64,000 nt of DNA from Acidimicrobiales bacterium (GTDB taxonomy: Bacteria; Actinomycetota; Acidimicrobiia; Acidimicrobiales; Bog-793), in assembly GCA_035294085.1 (NCBI GenBank), contig DATGLP010000019.1, positions 1 through 64,000 of the forward strand, given 5' to 3'. Of the stretch, positions 7,417 through 15,422 are shown one piece after another. A program made the translations under genes and the position numbers. The notes under the pieces are model-generated. The model was not told the origin of the DNA. It was given only the letters and a program-made list of their open reading frames with translations, and searched no databases. Each line of letters starts with the position of its first letter. Positions within the stretch are counted from its first letter, which is position 1.

Positions 7417-9005
7417 GCGTTCTCGCAGCCGTCGCGCTGGCCGCGGGGCTTGCCGCGACGGGGCTCGCCAGCGTGCGGTGGCTGCGCGTCGCGCAGCGGG
7501 AGCACTACCTCGCCGGTGCCGTCACCCGGTTCGCCAGTCGCTGGTGGCGGTGCGACGCGGCGCACGCCGTCGCGCTGCTCGCCGCGCTCGCGGGCGCGAG
7601 CGCAGCGGTGGTGACCCCAGGCGCGGGCCTCGTGAGCGCCGTCGTAGCGGCCTCCGGGCCGCGCGGGCTCACGCTGCGGGGACGGACCGGGAAGCTCGTC
7701 TGGACCGCCCGCCTGCGTCGGCTCGCCGCGGTCCTCGCGCTGCTCGTCTCGGCGGCGGTCGGTGGCGCCGGTGCCGTCGCCGGGCTCGGCGGGTCCGCAG
7801 CCGCGGCCGCGCTGTCCGCCATCCTCACGCCGACGCTCCTCGACGCCGCGCTCGCGATCGTCGCTCCCTACGAGGCGCGCGTCCTGCGGCGGTTCGTCTC
7901 GTCGGCCAGGCGCCGCCTGGAGCTCGTCCGGCCGACGATCGTCGGGATCACCGGCTCCTACGGGAAGACGACGACGAAGGGCTACGTCGCTCACCTCCTC
8001 GCCGGGCGCTACACGGTGGTCCGAAGCCCCCGCAGCTTCAACAACCAGGCCGGGCTCGCCCGAACCGTGAACGAGCTGCTGGTCCCGGGCACGGACGTGC
8101 TCGTCGCCGAGATGGGCGCCTACGGGCCGGGGGAGATCGCGGCGCTGTGCGAGTGGCTGCCGCCGAAGGTCGCGGTGATCACCGCCATCGGACCGGTGCA
8201 CCTCGAGCGCTTCAAGAGCCTGCGGCGGACGCTCGCAGCCAAGGCCGAGATCACGACTCGGGCGGACACCGTCGTCGTGAACGTCGACGACGACCTCCTC
8301 GCGGAGCTGGCGCGCCAGCTCGAGGGGGAGGGGCGGCGCGTGCTGCGGTGCTCGGCCCGCGACGAGCAGGCCGACGTCTGCGTCCTCGTGACGGGTCCTT
8401 CCTGGTCGGTGCGCGTCGCTGGGTGCCAGTGCGCCGAGGTCGCCTTCCCCGGCGATCGCGAGCCAGGCAGCGCGACCAACGTCGCCTGCGCCGTCGGCGT
8501 CGCGCTCGCGCTCGGCGTCCCCCTGCAGGAGATCGCGCAGCGCCTGCCGAACCTGCCGGTGGCGGAGAGTCGCCTCCAGGTCGCCGGCGGCGGCGAGGGC
8601 CCCGTCGTGCTCGACGACACGTTCAACGCGAACCCGGCGGGCGCGGCGCTCGCGCTGCGACGCCTGACCGAGATCGGCCGGCGCCTCGGGGGGCGGATGG
8701 TCGTGGTGACGCCGGGGATGGTGGAGCTCGGGCCGATCCAGGCGCGCGAGAACGCGGCCTTCGCTCGATCGGCTGCCGCCGTGGCGACGGACCTCGTCAT
8801 CGTCGGCGCGACGAACCGCAGGGCGCTGCTCGCTGGCGCGAGGAGCGCCCAGGCGGGACGCGGCGAGCGGGCGGACGGGCCGTCGGCCGCACCGGCCATC
8901 GTGACCGTGCCGAACCGCGAGGCCGCGGTCGCCTGGGTGCGCGCCGCGCTCACGGCGGGCGACGTGGTGCTCTACGAGAACGACCTCCCGGACCACTACC
9001 CGTAG
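7413..9005 (+). CDS. Membrane-anchored MurF-like Mur ligase
   Basis: 530 aa. Residues 1-160 are hydrophobic with about four membrane segments (roughly 3-20, 50-80, 103-125, 130-152) and contain REHYLAGAVTRF, a motif typical of this subgroup. The Mur ligase ATP domain follows: P-loop GITGSYGKTTTK (178-189), then SFNNQAGLARTVNE, the magnesium/glutamate region LVAEMGAYGPGEI, VITAIGPVHLERF, and a C-terminal domain with VLDDTFNANPAGA and VVVTPGMVELG. Soluble MurF adds D-Ala-D-Ala to UDP-MurNAc-tripeptide; here the UDP-MurNAc-binding N-domain is replaced by membrane helices, so the acceptor may be lipid-linked or different. Coupled to the hydrolase upstream; Ddl lies downstream. Confidence 0.85.
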   Translation: MSVLAAVALAAGLAATGLASVRWLRVAQREHYLAGAVTRFASRWWRCDAAHAVALLAALAGASAAVVTPGAGLVSAVVAASGPRGLTLRGRTGKLVWTARLRRLAAVLALLVSAAVGGAGAVAGLGGSAAAAALSAILTPTLLDAALAIVAPYEARVLRRFVSSARRRLELVRPTIVGITGSYGKTTTKGYVAHLLAGRYTVVRSPRSFNNQAGLARTVNELLVPGTDVLVAEMGAYGPGEIAALCEWLPPKVAVITAIGPVHLERFKSLRRTLAAKAEITTRADTVVVNVDDDLLAELARQLEGEGRRVLRCSARDEQADVCVLVTGPSWSVRVAGCQCAEVAFPGDREPGSATNVACAVGVALALGVPLQEIAQRLPNLPVAESRLQVAGGGEGPVVLDDTFNANPAGAALALRRLTEIGRRLGGRMVVVTPGMVELGPIQARENAAFARSAAAVATDLVIVGATNRRALLAGARSAQAGRGERADGPSAAPAIVTVPNREAAVAWVRAALTAGDVVLYENDLPDHYP

Positions 9006-9035
9006 GCCATCGCGGCCCCGGTGCGGCTCGCGACG

Positions 9036-9041
9036 TAGCAT
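9036..9041 (+). promoter_or_regulatory. -10 box upstream of ddl
   Basis: TAGCAT, seven bases before a GTG at 9049. Would give either a leaderless small protein or a ddl mRNA with a 5' leader of about 320 bases. Confidence 0.45.
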
Positions 9042-9048
9042 GCGAGCC

Positions 9049-9303
9049 GTGTCGCGGCCGGGGGAGTGGGACGGGCAGGGGCGCCGCGCTCCTGCACCGG
9101 CGGGGGGAGCTCCCGGCGGATGGCTTCCGTGGGCCGCGCGACGTGGTGGCGAGTGGAGGGCGTCGAACGTGACGGCCGTCTCGGCCGGGGGGAGGTCCTC
9201 GGGGCAGGCCGGCCACCGGGACGCCACCGAGCGCGTTCGGACCGTCAGGGCACGACGGCGGCGCTGGCTGGCCGCCGGCGTGCCGGAGCGGGCACGACGG
9301 TAG
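9049..9303 (+). CDS. Possible small leaderless protein
   Basis: 84 codons from GTG 9049 to TGA 9303, rich in Arg, Gly and Ala, ending RRRRWLAAGVPERARR. The only support is its position seven bases after a TAGCAT -10 box, the same geometry as confirmed genes nearby. No family recognised. It may be an untranslated leader of ddl. Confidence 0.2.
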   Translation: MSRPGEWDGQGRRAPAPAGGAPGGWLPWAARRGGEWRASNVTAVSAGGRSSGQAGHRDATERVRTVRARRRRWLAAGVPERARR

Positions 9304-9368
9304 GCACGAGCGGGGAGGAGGACGGGGCGCGACGGCCGCGTGGCGGGCGGCGCGCTCGTGAGCGTGCG

Positions 9369-10502
9369 ATGGACGGAACGCAGGCGATGCGGGTCGCGGT
9401 GCTCTTCGGAGGGCCCTCCCCCGAGCACGACGTGTCAATCCTCACCGGCCTCCAGGCTGCGCGGGCCCTCGTCCAGGTCCCTGGTGTCACCGAGCGGCGC
9501 ACGCTGTACTGGGCGAAGACGGGCGCGTTCTACGAGGTGTCGGCCGACCTCGAGGCGGGCGCGTTCGCCGAGGGTGTCCCGACCGGTGCACGACCGCTGG
9601 ACCTGCGCCTCGGGCCCGAGGGCGGCTTCTTCCGGCGGCGGGGCGGTCTGCTCGGGTCGAGCGGTCGCGTCGAGATCGACGCGGTCCTCGTCTGCTGCCA
9701 CGGCGGTCCCGGGGAGGACGGAACGCTGCAGGGCGCGCTCGACCTCGCCGGTCTCGCCTACACCGGACCGAGCGCGGCGGGCGCGGCGCTCGGCATGGAC
9801 AAGCTGGCGTCTGCCGCGCTGCTGCGGGCTGCGGGCCTCCCGACCCTGCCACGCCTCCTCGTGACCCCGAATTCGAAGGAGCCCGGGTTTGCCGGCCCCT
9901 ACATCCTGAAGCCTCGCTACGGCGGGTCCTCCATCGGCATCGAGGTGGTGGCGGACTTCGGCACCGCGCTCGCTCGCCTCGAGGCGAGCGTGCACTTCCG
10001 CCGCGGGGCCGTTCTCGAGCCCTACCGGCCGGAGCTCTACGACCTCCAGGTGGCGGTGAGGACATGGCCCGCGCTCGAGCTGTCGGCCATCGAGCGTCCG
10101 CTCCGGCGGAGCGCGGGCGCGGAGATCCTCGGCTACGCGGACAAGTACGCCGGCGGCGAGGGGATGCTGCGCGCGCCGCGCGAGCTGCCTGCCCGGATCG
10201 CGTCGCAGCTCGCCGAGCGCGTGCGGGCGCTCGCGGGTGAGGCAGCCGCCGTGCTCGGCGCGCGCGGCGTGAGCCGGGTCGACTTCCTCTCCGACGGCGA
10301 GGAGCTCTTCGTGAACGAGATCAATACCATCCCAGGCTCGCTGTCCCGGCACCTGTTCATCGACCCCGAGGTGTCCTTCGGCGAGCTCCTGGCCGGCCTG
10401 CTCGCCGAGGCACGGGCCTGCCCCGCGGCAGCGCTCTCGTCGGCTGGCGCAGACGGGAGCGTGCTGCGCAGCGCGGGGAGCATCGCCGCGAAGCTCTCCT
10501 GA
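9369..10502 (+). CDS. ddl: D-alanine--D-alanine ligase
   Basis: 377 aa ATP-grasp enzyme that joins two D-alanines for peptidoglycan. N-domain LFGGPSPEHDVSILTG; central ILKPRYGGSSIGI nucleotide-binding segment; GYADKYAGG, where the KY pair corresponds to the tyrosine/lysine environment of D-Ala-D-Ala (not vancomycin-type) ligases; C-domain RVDFLSDGEELFVNEINTIPGS with the metal-binding Glu/Asn residues. ATG 9369 chosen; ATG 9387 (MRVAVLFGG) is equally possible. Sits after a MurF-like ligase, so the pair could make and use D-Ala-D-Ala, away from a standard dcw cluster. Confidence 0.93.
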   Translation: MDGTQAMRVAVLFGGPSPEHDVSILTGLQAARALVQVPGVTERRTLYWAKTGAFYEVSADLEAGAFAEGVPTGARPLDLRLGPEGGFFRRRGGLLGSSGRVEIDAVLVCCHGGPGEDGTLQGALDLAGLAYTGPSAAGAALGMDKLASAALLRAAGLPTLPRLLVTPNSKEPGFAGPYILKPRYGGSSIGIEVVADFGTALARLEASVHFRRGAVLEPYRPELYDLQVAVRTWPALELSAIERPLRRSAGAEILGYADKYAGGEGMLRAPRELPARIASQLAERVRALAGEAAAVLGARGVSRVDFLSDGEELFVNEINTIPGSLSRHLFIDPEVSFGELLAGLLAEARACPAAALSSAGADGSVLRSAGSIAAKLS

Positions 10503-10522
10503 GCTCGAGCGCACGCCGCGCG

Positions 10523-11167
10523 GTGCCGGTCTCGCCGCACCAGCTCGCCGACGACGAGGACGTGCTCCTCGACGAGGGGCCGCACTGGGTCGCGCTCGTC
10601 GCACCGGTCTCGCTCGGTGTCGCGCTCGTCGCGGGCACCGTCGCCCTCGCGCTCGAGTGGCGCAGCGCGCCGTCGTGGGTGGCGCCCGCGCTCGCTGCCG
10701 TGGGCGTCGCGAGCGGCGGCTTCGTGGCGCTGCGCTACGGGCAGTGGCGGGCGACCCGCCTCGTCGTCACGACGCGCCGCGTCCTCTATCGCCGGGGCCT
10801 CGTGCGCCGATCGGGTCGTGCCGTCCCCCTCGAGCGGGTCGGCGACATCCGGTTCCGCCAGGGCGCGATCGAGCGGATCGTCGGGGCGGGCGAGCTCACC
10901 GTCGAGTCGGTCGCCGATCGCGAAGCGGAGCCGTTCTCGCACGTGCGCCGGCCCGAGCAGGTCCAGGAGCTGATCAACCTGGCCGCGGCTCGCGGCGCCG
11001 CGCAGCGGCGGCCGGGGGTGGGCGAGGTGACCGCCGCGCTCGACCTCCTCGTGGCGCTGCACCAACGCGGCATCCTCACGGCCGAGGAGCTCGCCGCGAA
11101 ACGGGCGCAGCTCCTGGCGGGGCGGGATCGCAGGGGGCCCAGAGGCGGCAGCGGGCGCCCGCTGTAG
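10523..11167 (+). CDS. Membrane PH-domain (DUF304/bPH2) protein
   Basis: 214 aa. Two membrane helices (about 23-44 and 50-68) are followed by a bacterial PH domain: TRLVVTTRRVLYRRGLVRRSGRAVPLERVGDIRF, ending around residue 150. The C-terminal 40 residues (LDLLVALHQRGILTAEELAAKRAQLL) form a short helical SHOCT-like motif. Function unknown; such proteins are envelope-associated. GTG start, 20 bases after ddl. Its stop codon lies inside the -10 box of rimO. Confidence 0.8.
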   Translation: MPVSPHQLADDEDVLLDEGPHWVALVAPVSLGVALVAGTVALALEWRSAPSWVAPALAAVGVASGGFVALRYGQWRATRLVVTTRRVLYRRGLVRRSGRAVPLERVGDIRFRQGAIERIVGAGELTVESVADREAEPFSHVRRPEQVQELINLAAARGAAQRRPGVGEVTAALDLLVALHQRGILTAEELAAKRAQLLAGRDRRGPRGGSGRPL

Positions 11168-11170
11168 GCT
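11165..11170 (+). promoter_or_regulatory. -10 box, rimO (leaderless)
   Basis: TAGGCT, six bases before the rimO GTG at 11177. The TAG is also the stop codon of the PH-domain gene. Confidence 0.5.
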
Positions 11171-11176
11171 CGCGCC

Positions 11177-12460
11177 GTGGCCGTGCGGTACTGGATCGAG
11201 ACCCTCGGCTGCCCGAAGAACCAGGTCGACTCCGACAAGCTGGCCGGCTCGCTCGACTCCCAGGGCTACCGGCCGGCCCGGGACGTGACCGCGGCCGACG
11301 TCGTCGTCGTAAACACCTGCGCGTTCATCGAGGCCGCCCGGGAGGAGTCGATCGAGACGATCCTCGCCGTGGCGTCCGCGAAGCGCCCCGGTGCCCGCCT
11401 GGTCGTGACCGGCTGCCTCGCCGCGCGCGCCGGGGCGCAGCTCGCCGACGCCCTGCCGGAGGTCGACCTCGTGCTCGACGTCGGCGTCCCCGTTCCCCTC
11501 GGTCCGAGGCCGCGCGCTCGCCGCGGCGTTGAGCGAGCCGGCTTCGACCTGCTCGAGCTGCCACGTCCGAGACCGCGCGCCCCGTGGGCGTACGTGAAGG
11601 TGGCCGAGGGCTGCGACCGCCGGTGCGGCTTCTGCGCCATCCCGTCCTTTCGCGGTCCGCAGCGGTCCCGCCCGCCCGAGGCGATCCTCGCCGAGGTGGA
11701 GCAGCTCGGCGTCCGAGAGGTGGTGCTCGTGGCCCAGGACCTCGCCTCCTACGGCCGGGACCGAGGGGCAGCGGGCGCGCTGCTCCCCCTCGTCGCCGAG
11801 GTCGCACGTCGCGTCGAGCGGGTCCGCCTCCTCTACCTCTACCCGGCCTCGGTGAGCGACGAGCTCATCGACGCGGTGGTGGCGACGGGCGTTCCGTACT
11901 TCGACCTCTCGCTGCAGCACGCCTCCCGGCGTCTGCTGCGTCGCATGCGGCGCTACGGGAGCGCCGAGCGCTTCCTCGAGCGGATCGCCGCGATCCGGCG
12001 TGCCGCGCCGGATGCGGCGCTGCGCTCGTCGTTCATCGTCGGCTACCCCGGCGAGACGGAGGAGGACCACGACGTGCTCCTCGAGTTCCTCGCAGCGGCC
12101 CAGCTCGACTGGGCCGGCTTCTTCCGCTTCTCTCCCGAGGAGGGAACCCTCGCCGCCACGCTCCCTGACCAGGTCCCCGAGGACGTGGCCCTCGAGCGCC
12201 TGCGCGAGTGCGGCGAGCTCCAGGACGCGATCACCACCGAGCGTCGCCAGAGGCTCGTGGGATCGACCTGCGAGGTGCTCGTCGACGCCCCCGGCATCGG
12301 TCGCAGCCACCGAGAGGCGCCCGAGATCGACGGTGTCGTGCGCCTGCCGCCGAGGCTTCGACGAGGCAGCCTGCACGAGGTCGCCATCGCGGCCGCCGAG
12401 GGCCCCGACCTCATCGCCACGGGGGCACGGCCACGGGGCCGAGGCGATGAGTGGCGATGA
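11177..12460 (+). CDS. rimO: Ribosomal protein S12 methylthiotransferase
   Basis: 427 aa. RimO uses two 4Fe-4S clusters and S-adenosylmethionine to add a methylthio group to the conserved aspartate of ribosomal protein S12. N-terminal UPF0004 cysteines C12 (TLGCPKNQ), C48 (NTCAF) and C80 (TGCLA); radical-SAM motif CDRRCGFC (C146, C150, C153) followed by AIPSFRGPQRSR, the RimO rather than MiaB form; C-terminal TRAM-like domain. GTG start with a -10 box six bases upstream. Heads a rimO-pgsA-cinA string, an order common in actinobacteria near recA. The last codon overlaps pgsA (ATGA). Confidence 0.95.
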   Translation: MAVRYWIETLGCPKNQVDSDKLAGSLDSQGYRPARDVTAADVVVVNTCAFIEAAREESIETILAVASAKRPGARLVVTGCLAARAGAQLADALPEVDLVLDVGVPVPLGPRPRARRGVERAGFDLLELPRPRPRAPWAYVKVAEGCDRRCGFCAIPSFRGPQRSRPPEAILAEVEQLGVREVVLVAQDLASYGRDRGAAGALLPLVAEVARRVERVRLLYLYPASVSDELIDAVVATGVPYFDLSLQHASRRLLRRMRRYGSAERFLERIAAIRRAAPDAALRSSFIVGYPGETEEDHDVLLEFLAAAQLDWAGFFRFSPEEGTLAATLPDQVPEDVALERLRECGELQDAITTERRQRLVGSTCEVLVDAPGIGRSHREAPEIDGVVRLPPRLRRGSLHEVAIAAAEGPDLIATGARPRGRGDEWR

Positions 12461-13068
12461 GTGAGGAGAGCGGCAAGGCCTTCGGGCCGAGCGCCATCGC
12501 GACGCCAGCGAACGCCCTCACGCTCGGCCGGCTCGTCGTGTCGCCGCTCTTCGCGCTGCTCGTGGGCGCGATCGGCTCGACCTCCTGGCTGCTGTGGGCG
12601 CTGTGGTGCGTGCTCGTGCTGTCCGACGGGCTCGACGGGTACGTGGCACGCTGGCACGGCACGACGCGCTCTGGCGCCTTCCTCGACCCGCTCGCCGACA
12701 AGTTCCTCGTGCTCGGGGCGCTCGCCGCGCTCGCCGTCGTCGGAACGTTCGCGTGGCTGCCGGTCGCGCTCATCGCGTTCCGCGAGGTCGCGATGAGCGC
12801 CTACCGCTTCCGCGCCGGCCGGCGTGGGGTGTCGGTGCCGGCGCGGCGGCTGGCGAAGGCGAAGACGGTCGTCCAGGACCTCGCGGTGGGCCTGGCGATC
12901 CTGCCGCCCCTCGGCACCGCGCATCCGAGCGCCGCTCGCACGACGCTGTGGGTGGCCGTCGCCCTCACCCTCGTGAGCGGGATCGAGTACGTCCTCGACG
13001 CCCGGCGACAGCTGCGGGGCGCCCGCCCCGGCACGGCACGGGTGCTCACCGGCGGCTCGCCGCGCTGA
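12457..13068 (+). CDS. pgsA: CDP-diacylglycerol--glycerol-3-phosphate 3-phosphatidyltransferase
   Basis: 203 aa integral membrane enzyme that makes phosphatidylglycerophosphate. The CDP-alcohol phosphotransferase signature spans residues about 57-81 (DGLDGYVAR, then GAFLDPLADK) with the metal-binding aspartates D57, D60, D77 and D81. Hydrophobic helices occur before and after it. ATG 12457 overlaps the rimO stop; a GTG six bases upstream (12451) is an alternative. Coupled position between rimO and cinA favours the glycerophosphate enzyme over other CDP-alcohol transferases; the inositol-phosphate paralog is at 34968. Confidence 0.93.
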   Translation: MSEESGKAFGPSAIATPANALTLGRLVVSPLFALLVGAIGSTSWLLWALWCVLVLSDGLDGYVARWHGTTRSGAFLDPLADKFLVLGALAALAVVGTFAWLPVALIAFREVAMSAYRFRAGRRGVSVPARRLAKAKTVVQDLAVGLAILPPLGTAHPSAARTTLWVAVALTLVSGIEYVLDARRQLRGARPGTARVLTGGSPR

Positions 13069-13076
13069 GGGTCGAC

Positions 13077-14336
13077 GTGCGCGTCGAGATCGTGGCGGTC
13101 GGGTCGGAGCTGCTGCTCGGCCAGAGCGTCGACACGAACTCGACCGTCATTGCCGCGCACCTCGCCGAGGCGGGGATCGACTGCCAGTTCCAGGTGCGCG
13201 TCGGGGACAACGTCGAGCGCATCGCGATGGCCCTGCGCGCCGCGCTGGCGCGCGCCGACGCGGTCGTGGTCTGCGGTGGCCTCGGCCCCACGCAGGACGA
13301 CGTGACGCGCGAGGCCATCGCGGCGGTGATGGGGGTGGAGCTGCGCGAGGACCGTGACGCCGCCGCCCTGGTCCGCGCGGCGTTCGCGCGGCGCGGCCGG
13401 GCCATGGCGGCGAGCAACCTCCGCCAGGCCCTCGTGCCCGTGGGCGCGTCCATCATCCCGCAGCGCCTCGGCACGGCGCCCGGCCTCGTCTGCCCCGTCG
13501 GCGACCGCGTCGTCTACGCGCTCCCCGGTGTGCCGCGGGAGCTCGAGGAGATGCTCGAGCGAGCGGTGCTCCCCGACCTCCGCCGCCGCGCCGGCTCGGC
13601 CGCGGTGATCTTGAGCAGGACCCTGCGCACGGCCGGGCTCGCGGAGTCCGTGCTCGCCGAGATCCTCGAGCCACGGTTCCGGGCGCTCGAGGCATCCGGG
13701 CCTGGCGCGGTGACGATCGCCTTCCTCGCGAGCGGCGTCGAGGGGATCAAGGTGCGCCTCACCGTGAAGGCGCCGAACCAGGTCGAAGCGGCGAGAGCGC
13801 TCGACGCCGAGGAGGAGGAGGTGCGTCGCCTCCTCGGCGACGCGGTCTTCGGCGTCGACGACGAGACGATGGAGGCCGCGGTCGGCAAGCTCCTGCGCGA
13901 AGGCGGGAGGATGCTCGCGCTCGCCGAGTCCTTCACCGGCGGGCTCATGGCGTCGCGGGTAGTGGCGCTCGCGGGTGCGAGCGAGTGGTTCGCCGGTGGC
14001 GTCGTGACCTACGCCAGCGAGGCGAAGCGACGGGTGCTCGAGATCGAGGTCGACGGCGTCGTCTCCGGCCGGACGGCGGCGGCGATGGCCGAGGCGGTCC
14101 GCTCGCTCTTCGGCGCGGATGTCGGGCTGGCCACGACCGGCGTCGCGGGGCCGGACCGTCTGGAGGGCCGGCTGCCGGGAACGGCGTTCGTCGGGATCGC
14201 CCTCGACGGGGAGCCCGCCGAGGCGCTCGAGCTGTCGCTCCCGGGGGATCGGGAGCAGGTGCGAGGGCTCGGGACCCTCAGCGCCTTCGATGCCCTGCGG
14301 CGACGCCTCCTCACCCGGGCGCGCCGGACAGCCTGA
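13077..14336 (+). CDS. cinA: CinA-family protein (nicotinamide-nucleotide amidohydrolase)
   Basis: 419 aa with both CinA domains. The N-terminal MoCF/COG1058 domain ([47 protein letters not shown]) is an ADP-ribose pyrophosphatase-like domain. The C-terminal CinA domain ([33 protein letters not shown]) carries NMN deamidase activity in characterised homologs. GTG start nine bases after the pgsA stop. The 3' end overlaps the convergent macro-domain gene by 26 bases. Both proteins act on NAD breakdown products, which may not be coincidental. Confidence 0.93.
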   Translation: MRVEIVAVGSELLLGQSVDTNSTVIAAHLAEAGIDCQFQVRVGDNVERIAMALRAALARADAVVVCGGLGPTQDDVTREAIAAVMGVELREDRDAAALVRAAFARRGRAMAASNLRQALVPVGASIIPQRLGTAPGLVCPVGDRVVYALPGVPRELEEMLERAVLPDLRRRAGSAAVILSRTLRTAGLAESVLAEILEPRFRALEASGPGAVTIAFLASGVEGIKVRLTVKAPNQVEAARALDAEEEEVRRLLGDAVFGVDDETMEAAVGKLLREGGRMLALAESFTGGLMASRVVALAGASEWFAGGVVTYASEAKRRVLEIEVDGVVSGRTAAAMAEAVRSLFGADVGLATTGVAGPDRLEGRLPGTAFVGIALDGEPAEALELSLPGDREQVRGLGTLSAFDALRRRLLTRARRTA

Positions 14337-14829
14337 CGGCGGCTTCGAGAACCCTCCGGGCTTCGTCGTCGAAGGCGACGAGGCGGGCGAGCCGAACGGC
14401 CGTCGGCGTCGTCCGCAGCGTCTGGACCGCGACCGCCGCCGCGGCGTCCGGCGGGTAGCCGTAGGCGCCGGTGGAGATCGCCGGGAAGGCGATGGAGGTC
14501 GCCCCGACCTCGTCGGCGAGCTGGAGGCAGCGTCGGTAGCAGGACGCGAGTAGCTCCGGCTCGCCGTGACGCCCGTCGCGGTAGACGGGGCCGACGGCGT
14601 GCGCGATGTAGCGCGCCGGGAGCCGGAAGCCCGGCGTCAGCTTCGCATCGCCCACCGCGCACCCACCGAGGGCGGCGCACGCGGCGCGCAGCTCGGCCCA
14701 TCCCGCGGCACGGTGGATGGCCCCGTCCACGCCACCGCCGCCGGCGAGCCGCGGGTTCGCGGCGTTGACGACGACGTCGACGTGCTCGCGGGTGATGTCG
14801 CCGAGCACGACCTCGAGGCGCAGCGCCAC
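14311..14829 (-). CDS. Macro-domain protein (ADP-ribose binding/hydrolysing)
   Basis: 172 aa single macro domain. [21 protein letters not shown], the glycine loop [27 protein letters not shown] and [14 protein letters not shown] are all typical of the MacroD/YmdB group, which removes O-acetyl- or protein-linked ADP-ribose. GTG start, six bases after GAGACT. Shares its last 26 bases with the end of cinA on the other strand. Confidence 0.9.
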   Translation of the reverse strand: MALRLEVVLGDITREHVDVVVNAANPRLAGGGGVDGAIHRAAGWAELRAACAALGGCAVGDAKLTPGFRLPARYIAHAVGPVYRDGRHGEPELLASCYRRCLQLADEVGATSIAFPAISTGAYGYPPDAAAAVAVQTLRTTPTAVRLARLVAFDDEARRVLEAAVRLSGAPG

Positions 14830-14869
14830 GGGACCAGTCTCGCGCCGCCTCGCCGAGCGCGCGGCGGGC

Positions 14870-14890
14870 GCGCCCTCGCGGCGAGGGCGC
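14870..14890 (-). terminator. Hairpin terminator
   Basis: Perfect 9-bp inverted repeat GCGCCCTCG / CGAGGGCGC with a 3-base loop, 11 bases past the stop of the small PH-like gene. No T-tract. It separates that gene from the macro-domain gene on the same strand. Confidence 0.5.
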
Positions 14891-14900
14891 CCGGCGGGGA

Positions 14901-15212
14901 TCAGGTGAGGTGGGCCCTCAGGATCGCCTCGACCGCGTCGGGATCGTCAGGCGTGATGACCGGCGTGATCGTCCGCCCGACGTCGACGTAGAGCGCGGTG
15001 GACTTGGCCGGCCGGCGTGGGTCGAGGTTCCACCAGTGCACGAGGTCGCCCGAGCCCCAGATGCGCCAGCGGCCGGAGAGCCCGGTGAGCGGCCGCCTCG
15101 TGACGGCGCGGATCCTCCGGTAGGGGATCGTCTTGGCCGCACCCCAGAGGTAGTACCAGCGGATGGTGAGGGCCTGGTCGTCGCACGCGATGCGGCCGTC
15201 GTCGTAGAGCAC
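14901..15212 (-). CDS. Small PH-like domain protein
   Basis: 103 aa, no membrane segment. The pattern [20 protein letters not shown], then [20 protein letters not shown], a [17 protein letters not shown] stretch and [15 protein letters not shown] resembles bacterial PH-like proteins of unknown function. GTG start chosen because GATACT (15219-15224) lies six bases upstream and no ribosome binding site is seen. Divergent from recA; the SOS box is 80 bases away, so co-regulation with recA is possible but unproven. Confidence 0.65.
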   Translation of the reverse strand: MLYDDGRIACDDQALTIRWYYLWGAAKTIPYRRIRAVTRRPLTGLSGRWRIWGSGDLVHWWNLDPRRPAKSTALYVDVGRTITPVITPDDPDAVEAILRAHLT

Positions 15213-15218
15213 CGCGCA

Positions 15219-15224
15219 AGTATC
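15219..15224 (-). promoter_or_regulatory. -10 box, small PH-like gene (leaderless)
   Basis: GATACT on the minus strand, six bases before GTG 15212. Confidence 0.45.
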
Positions 15225-15292
15225 GCCGACCGGTCGAACGCGCGCGCTGGTCGCCAGGGTGGGGCGCAGCAGGGGTCGTGGGCATCCACCAA

Positions 15293-15306
15293 CGAACAGG
15301 TGTTCG
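15293..15306 (+). promoter_or_regulatory. SOS box (LexA operator) of recA
   Basis: CGAACAGGTGTTCG matches the Gram-positive/actinobacterial LexA site CGAAC-N4-GTTCG with perfect 5-bp arms. It lies just upstream of the recA -10 box, so LexA binding would block RNA polymerase. Confidence 0.9.
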
Positions 15307-15310
15307 GAAC

Positions 15311-15316
15311 TACAGT
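15311..15316 (+). promoter_or_regulatory. recA -10 box
   Basis: TACAGT five bases after the SOS box. Transcription would start near 15323, leaving a leader of about 100 bases before the recA ATG. Confidence 0.55.
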
Positions 15317-15422
15317 CACGTGAGTACCCGTGGCGGCGCGCGGGGAGGCGATACAGCCACTCCCTATCGTCTCGGGGCCAAGCGCAGGCTGCCGGTTGCC
15401 GGCTGGAGAGGGAGCGAGGGGA

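Larger units (their letters stand above)
9006..9368 (+). other. Long spacer before ddl
   Basis: 363 bases between the MurF-like gene and the chosen ddl start. It holds a -10-like TAGCAT at 9036-9041 and a possible small leaderless frame from GTG 9049. The ddl frame itself is open back to an ATG at 9066, but that extension is arginine/glycine-rich and unlike any Ddl, so it is treated as untranslated or separately coding leader. Confidence 0.4.

Noticed and set aside
9066-9368. Ddl with a 100-residue N-terminal extension
   Set aside because: The extension is Arg/Gly-rich low-complexity sequence unlike any Ddl domain; family similarity begins at the chosen start.
13077-13160. cinA starting far upstream within the pgsA region
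   Set aside because: The frame is open but reads as the out-of-frame shadow of pgsA; GTG 13077 opens the conserved [10 protein letters not shown] segment.
15330-15422. N-terminally extended RecA starting at GTG 15330
   Set aside because: The extra 31 residues are atypical, and ATG 15423 has a strong ribosome binding site and the standard RecA start.
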